From an uncultured bacterium (lineage in GTDB: Bacteria; Bacteroidota; Bacteroidia; Bacteroidales; Marinifilaceae), in NCBI GenBank assembly GCA_905216195.1, contig CAJMSX010000049.1:1-27393 (forward strand): a DNA stretch of 27,393 bases, given 5' to 3'. Position numbers and translations under genes: made by a program. A model generated the notes under the pieces. The model made no database searches. It had not been told where the DNA came from and saw only the letters and a list, made by a program, of their open reading frames with translations. Positions within the stretch are counted from its first letter, which is position 1; every line of letters starts with the position of its first letter. Of this stretch, positions 23,781-27,393 are shown one piece after another.

Positions 23781-23963
23781 CCATCCTCCGCTTTATCGCT
23801 CAAAACCCGGCTTTTCCGGCTACCGTCCGGGGATGTGGAAAAGTTTTACCGTCTTTCAAAAACAATAAGTTACATTTCTTCATCAAAAATAGAGTTCTCT
23901 TTCAGTTTAACCCATAAACTTATAACGTTTTCATAATTTCTTTTAGAAAAAATGTATTTTATA

Positions 23964-23995
23964 TTTCTGTGATTCAAATGAAAAAACTATATTTG
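23964..23995 (+). promoter_or_regulatory. Promoter of ppdK
   Basis: -33 TTTC (23964-23967), a 20-bp spacer, and -7 TATATTTG (23988-23995). The 5' UTR is about 127 nt and contains a 3-codon frame ATGAAAAACTAA at 24090-24101, which may be a tiny leader peptide or chance. The rest of the 23785-24128 interval shows nothing else recognisable. Confidence 0.5.
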
Positions 23996-24128
23996 CGGTC
24001 CTGAAAAAGAAGAATATTTTTGAAGTCGATCTTTCAGTCTATCAGTACATTAATAAAGAAAAAATTCTGTAATTAAATAAACCAATCCTTATGAAAAACT
24101 AAGGTATACAAAAACAAATCTGACGCAT

Positions 24129-26867
24129 ATGAGTATGAAGTACGTTTACACATTCGGTAACGGTCAGGCGGAAGGCCGGGCAGACATGAAAAATCTGCTT
24201 GGCGGAAAAGGAGCCAACCTTGCCGAAATGAATCTTATCGGAGTGCCTGTTCCCGCAGGATTTACCATCACCACTGAAGTTTGTACAATTTATAATCAGC
24301 AGGGAAAAGAAGCTGTCATTAAATTGATTGAAAATGATGTAAAAGCCGGAATTGCGCACATGGAAAACATCATGAATGCAAAATTCGGTTCGAAAGGCGA
24401 AGCTTTCCCTTTAATGGTTTCCGTACGTTCCGGAGCCCGTGTTTCCATGCCGGGTATGATGGACACCGTACTAAACCTGGGATTGAATGATGATGCGGTT
24501 AAATTGTTGGCGGAAAAGTCCGGTAATCCCAGATTTGCCTGGGACTCGTATCGTCGCTTTATCCAGATGTACGGGGATGTAGTGATGGGCGTCACGGCTG
24601 CCAAAGGAGAACACAATCCTTTTGAAGCCGAGATCGATAAACTGAAAGCAGCAAAACAGATTACCAACGATACTGATTTTACGGCCGAAGACTTACAGGT
24701 ATTGGTCGGCAGATTCAAACAGGTGGTGAAGGATCAAACGGGAAAAGAATTCCCGGTTTGTCCCTGGGAACAGCTGTGGGGAGCCGTTTGTGCGGTCTTC
24801 GATTCCTGGATGACCGAACGGGCGGTGTTATATCGTCAACTGAACCAAATCCCCGAAGAATGGGGCACAGCCGTAAACGTACAATCCATGGTTTACGGAA
24901 ATATGGGCAACAACTCCGCTACCGGAGTAGCTTTTTCCCGGGATGCTGCCACAGGAGAAGACATTTTCAACGGGGAGTACCTGATCGACGCTCAGGGGGA
25001 AGACGTGGTAGCCGGTATCCGCACCCCTCAGGAAATCACCCTGGAAGGTTCCCGCCGTTGGGCCCTTTTGCAAGGAATATCCGAAGAAGAACGGAAAACG
25101 AAATTCCCTTCTCTCGAAGAATCCATGCCCGAAGCTTATGCGCAATTGAATGCCGTTCAGGAAAAACTGGAAAACCACTTCCACGATATGCAGGATATGG
25201 AATTTACCATTCAGGACGGGAAACTTTGGATGTTGCAAACCCGCAACGGCAAACGTACGGGAGCAGCCATGGTCAAAATGGCCGTAGACATGCTTAAACA
25301 GGGAATGATAGACGAGAAAACAGCTTTGCTCCGGCTCGAAGCCGGGAAACTGGACGAGTTGCTCCATCCCGTTTTCGATAAAGAAGCAAAAGCGAAAGCC
25401 CGGGTATTGACTAAAGGACTTCCGGCTTCTCCGGGCGCAGCCTGCGGCCGGGTGGTTTTCTTTGCCGATGAAGCGGAGGAATGGAAAGAAAGAGGAGAAA
25501 ACATCATCCTGGTTCGTCTGGAAACTTCTCCCGAAGATTTACGGGGAATGAACGTATCCGAAGGAATTTTAACCGCCCGCGGAGGAATGACTTCCCATGC
25601 TGCCGTTGTAGCCCGGGGAATGGGAAAATGCTGCGTTTCCGGAGCCGGCGAAATCAACGTAGATTACCACAAACGGCAGTTTTCGGTAAAAGGAAAAATT
25701 ATCAAAGAAGGCGATTGGATTTCATTAAACGGATCTACCGGGGAAGTCTATCTGGGAAAAATAGCTACAGTCGACGCCTCTTTGGACGATGATTTCCGGT
25801 CCATTATGGACCTGGCAGAAAGATACACCCGTATGTATGTACGTACCAATGCCGATACCCCCCACGATGCGAAAGTCGCCCGGGAATTCGGAGCCAAAGG
25901 GGTGGGTCTTTGCCGTACCGAACATATGTTCTTCGAAGGAGACCGCATCGATGCCATGCGGGAAATGATTCTTTCCGAAACCGAAGAAGGCCGCCGGGAA
26001 GCGTTGTCCAAAATCCTGCCGATGCAGAGAGGAGATTTCGAAGGTATTTTCGAAGCCATGAACGGTCTGCCGGTAACCGTACGCCTGCTCGATCCGCCTT
26101 TACATGAATTTACGCCGAACGAACCCGCTTCCCAGAAAGAAATGGCGGAAAAATTACACATTTCGGTGGAGGAAGTAAAACAAAAAGTAGACGCTTTACA
26201 TGAATTCAACCCCATGTTAGGACACCGCGGTTGCCGTCTGGGAATTACTTACCCCGAAATAACCGAAATGCAGGCCCGGGCTATTCTCGAAGCAGCCTGT
26301 AACCTGAAATTGAACGGCCTCAATCCCAAGCCCGAAATTATGGTTCCCCTCGTAGGAGACGTAAAAGAACTGAAACAACAGGCCGATATCATCCGCAAAA
26401 CGGCAGAACTGGTGTTCGCCGAAAAAGGAATACGGGTAGAATATATGGTGGGAACCATGATTGAAATCCCCCGCGCCGCTATTACCGCCGACGAAATCGC
26501 TCAAGTGGCCGAATTCTTCTCTTTCGGAACGAATGACCTCACTCAGATGACTTTCGGATACTCCCGGGACGATGTAGGAAAATTCCTGCCCATCTACCTG
26601 AAAAAAGGCATACTCAAAGCCGACCCCTTCGCTGTACTGGATCAAATCGGTGTAGGACGCATGGTGAAAATGGGAGCTCAATTGGGACGTAAAACCAATC
26701 CGGAAATTAAACTGGGAATTTGCGGGGAACATGGCGGAGAACCTTCTTCAGTCATCTTCTGTGACAAAGTAGGTATGAATTACGTATCGTGTTCACCTTT
26801 CCGGGTGCCCATTGCCCGCCTGGCTGCAGCACAGGCCGCTATCATGCATGCGGATGAGAAACAATAA
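24129..26867 (+). CDS. ppdK: Pyruvate phosphate dikinase
   Basis: A 912-residue enzyme that converts pyruvate, ATP and phosphate to phosphoenolpyruvate, AMP and pyrophosphate, reversibly. In anaerobic Bacteroidales it links glycolysis and gluconeogenesis. The N-terminal ATP-grasp domain has NLLGGKGANLAEM and VSVRSGARVSMPGMMDT. The phosphohistidine domain has LTARGGMTSHAAVVARGMGK with His490 as the phosphate carrier and Thr488 as the residue controlled by PPDK regulatory kinases. The C-terminal PEP/pyruvate barrel has GLCRTEHMFF, SFGTNDLTQMTFG and the catalytic cysteine in GICGEHGGEP. Length and all motifs are normal. A second ATG at codon 3 is an equally good start. Confidence 0.97.
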   Translation: MSMKYVYTFGNGQAEGRADMKNLLGGKGANLAEMNLIGVPVPAGFTITTEVCTIYNQQGKEAVIKLIENDVKAGIAHMENIMNAKFGSKGEAFPLMVSVRSGARVSMPGMMDTVLNLGLNDDAVKLLAEKSGNPRFAWDSYRRFIQMYGDVVMGVTAAKGEHNPFEAEIDKLKAAKQITNDTDFTAEDLQVLVGRFKQVVKDQTGKEFPVCPWEQLWGAVCAVFDSWMTERAVLYRQLNQIPEEWGTAVNVQSMVYGNMGNNSATGVAFSRDAATGEDIFNGEYLIDAQGEDVVAGIRTPQEITLEGSRRWALLQGISEEERKTKFPSLEESMPEAYAQLNAVQEKLENHFHDMQDMEFTIQDGKLWMLQTRNGKRTGAAMVKMAVDMLKQGMIDEKTALLRLEAGKLDELLHPVFDKEAKAKARVLTKGLPASPGAACGRVVFFADEAEEWKERGENIILVRLETSPEDLRGMNVSEGILTARGGMTSHAAVVARGMGKCCVSGAGEINVDYHKRQFSVKGKIIKEGDWISLNGSTGEVYLGKIATVDASLDDDFRSIMDLAERYTRMYVRTNADTPHDAKVAREFGAKGVGLCRTEHMFFEGDRIDAMREMILSETEEGRREALSKILPMQRGDFEGIFEAMNGLPVTVRLLDPPLHEFTPNEPASQKEMAEKLHISVEEVKQKVDALHEFNPMLGHRGCRLGITYPEITEMQARAILEAACNLKLNGLNPKPEIMVPLVGDVKELKQQADIIRKTAELVFAEKGIRVEYMVGTMIEIPRAAITADEIAQVAEFFSFGTNDLTQMTFGYSRDDVGKFLPIYLKKGILKADPFAVLDQIGVGRMVKMGAQLGRKTNPEIKLGICGEHGGEPSSVIFCDKVGMNYVSCSPFRVPIARLAAAQAAIMHADEKQ

Positions 26868-26900
26868 TCCGGTAAATTAAAACTTTCCGGTAATATCAGG

Positions 26901-26932
26901 GGGCTGTTTAACCATAAAAAGTTATTCAGCCC
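26901..26932 (+). terminator. Probable ppdK terminator hairpin
   Basis: GGGCTG pairs with CAGCCC; after a 2x2 internal loop TAAC pairs with GTTA. It begins 34 nt after the ppdK stop codon. The following TTCTT is only a weak T-run. Confidence 0.45.
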
Positions 26933-26998
26933 TTCTTGGTATCCCATAAATCAGGTTTTGGTTTTCAGTAGTTCTATACCGTAAATCCTCTATTTACA

Positions 26999-27025
26999 AT
27001 AGCTCATTGGTAGCACGACCCGCCC
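26999..27025 (+). pseudogene. tRNA-like fragment (D-arm region)
   Basis: ATAGCTCATTGGTAGCACGACC resembles the segment of a bacterial tRNA (closest in my recollection to tRNA-Gly) that runs from position 7 through the D arm into the anticodon stem, with about three bases missing from the D arm. No acceptor stem, T arm or anticodon loop follows. It is at best a degenerate relic. Confidence 0.3.
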
Positions 27026-27183
27026 ATACTCTACCGTTTTTTCTGTTTTTCGGTCAAAAAAGTGATTTTCCGCTATGCTGAAGACTATTTTCCGGGCCCT
27101 TTAGTATGCAGTTTTTTTTCGCCCGGATGCTTTCCCGCCAACACCTTAGCCCTGAACTACTTTTCTCTTATATTTTCCACAAT

Positions 27184-27304
27184 TTAAAGGAACGAATAAA
27201 TTTGCATAACAAATACAAATATGTATATTTTTTTTAAATTCATACTCATTAGATTACATTTTTTTCGATTTTTAAATGAAACGCCCATTTATTCGTTCCT
27301 TTAA
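27184..27304. repeat. 18-bp inverted repeat around 85 bp of AT-rich DNA
   Basis: TTAAAGGAACGAATAAAT (27184-27201) and its exact reverse complement (27287-27304) flank 85 bp with long T runs. The whole is 121 bp with TTAA at both outer ends. The size, symmetry and AT-rich interior fit a MITE-like element. They also fit the inverted repeats of an invertible segment: a TAAATTTG box (27197-27204) spans the left repeat/spacer junction and would be destroyed by inversion. No recombinase or transposase gene is in the window. Confidence 0.5.
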
Positions 27305-27325
27305 TTGGTGATTCCGGATAAATAA

Positions 27326-27375
27326 AAACGGGATAAGCACATGGATTTCAGCCCTATGCACCTCATCTCCCGTTT
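27326..27375 (-). terminator. Terminator-like hairpin of a minus-strand transcript from the right
   Basis: On the minus strand AAACGGGA and TCCCGTTT form an 8-bp outer stem with about 34 nt between, inside which GCATAGG and CCATGTGC can pair imperfectly. TTATTTAT follows, giving a T-rich tail. It probably ends a gene that lies outside the window. Confidence 0.4.
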
Positions 27376-27393
27376 CCCTTCCCCTCCCCAGGA

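Larger units (their letters stand above)
26868..27393. other. 526-bp right-hand non-coding region
   Basis: No gene is visible. It holds a terminator-like hairpin after ppdK, a tRNA-like fragment, an AT-rich stretch with an 18-bp inverted repeat, and a second hairpin that looks like the 3' end of a minus-strand transcript entering from the right. The region therefore seems to be the spacer between converging transcripts. Confidence 0.5.

Noticed and set aside
24090..24101. Three-codon frame ATGAAAAACTAA in the ppdK leader as a regulatory uORF
   Set aside because: Too short to carry evidence; no attenuator hairpin pair was seen after it.
24828..25367. 179-codon minus-strand frame inside ppdK (and a similar plus-strand one at 24758-25297)
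   Set aside because: Both overlap the intact ppdK frame and read as Arg/Gly-rich or Phe-rich shadows.
1..27393. CRISPR arrays, rRNA genes, intact tRNA genes, insertion sequences or integrases
   Set aside because: No regularly spaced repeats, rRNA-like stretches, complete cloverleaf or transposase/recombinase motifs were seen on either strand.

Overview
The window looks like a piece of a Bacteroidales chromosome. Genes are AT-rich, SD-type ribosome sites are weak or absent, promoters fit the Bacteroidetes -33 TTTG / -7 TAnnTTTG pattern, and several products are typical of the order: GG-leader peptide precursors, a TlpA-like lipoprotein, a SPASM maturase of the grasp-with-spasm type, a DUF4842/LruC-like lipoprotein, and a pyruvate phosphate dikinase. 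An Odoribacteraceae-like host is possible, but I cannot prove it from sequence alone.

Region 1 (1-6050) is an accessory peptide locus, all on the minus strand. Two cysteine-rich GG-leader peptides (309-557 and 2855-3097) sit on duplicated modules. Promoter, ~210-nt 5' UTR with a hairpin, and 25-residue leader are conserved, while the secreted cores have diverged completely. A TlpA-family thiol-disulfide lipoprotein follows the second peptide and could act on the cysteines. Upstream of these lies a partly decayed operon: a 59-aa GG peptide (5863-6042) too short for routine gene calling, a second precursor split by a frameshift (5424-5692), a signal-peptide protein of unknown function (4363-5340), and the C-terminal SPASM half of a grasp-with-spasm maturase (3692-4324). 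No ATP-grasp ligase and no C39-peptidase exporter are in the window.

Region 2 (6240-16360) is regulatory. A membrane histidine kinase and an OmpR-type response regulator overlap by ATGA and diverge from the peptide operon. They are followed by a DUF4842/LruC-like lipoprotein, a TPR-transmembrane-LuxR-like regulator, and two tandem paralogous soluble PAS histidine kinases without a linked response regulator.

Region 3 (16760-26870) is conserved core. A probable operon runs ffh - folD - spmAB-like - mnmA, preceded by a separate ACT-like protein gene. Then come a ProX-type prolyl-tRNA editing protein and a TIGR01212 radical SAM protein, and divergently from them ppdK. The right end (26868-27393) has no gene. 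It holds terminator-like hairpins, a tRNA-like fragment, and an 18-bp inverted repeat around 85 bp that could be a MITE-like or invertible element.

The most interesting part is region 1: a peptide family being duplicated, diversified and partly broken next to remnants of its modification machinery. All functional statements about these peptides are inference.
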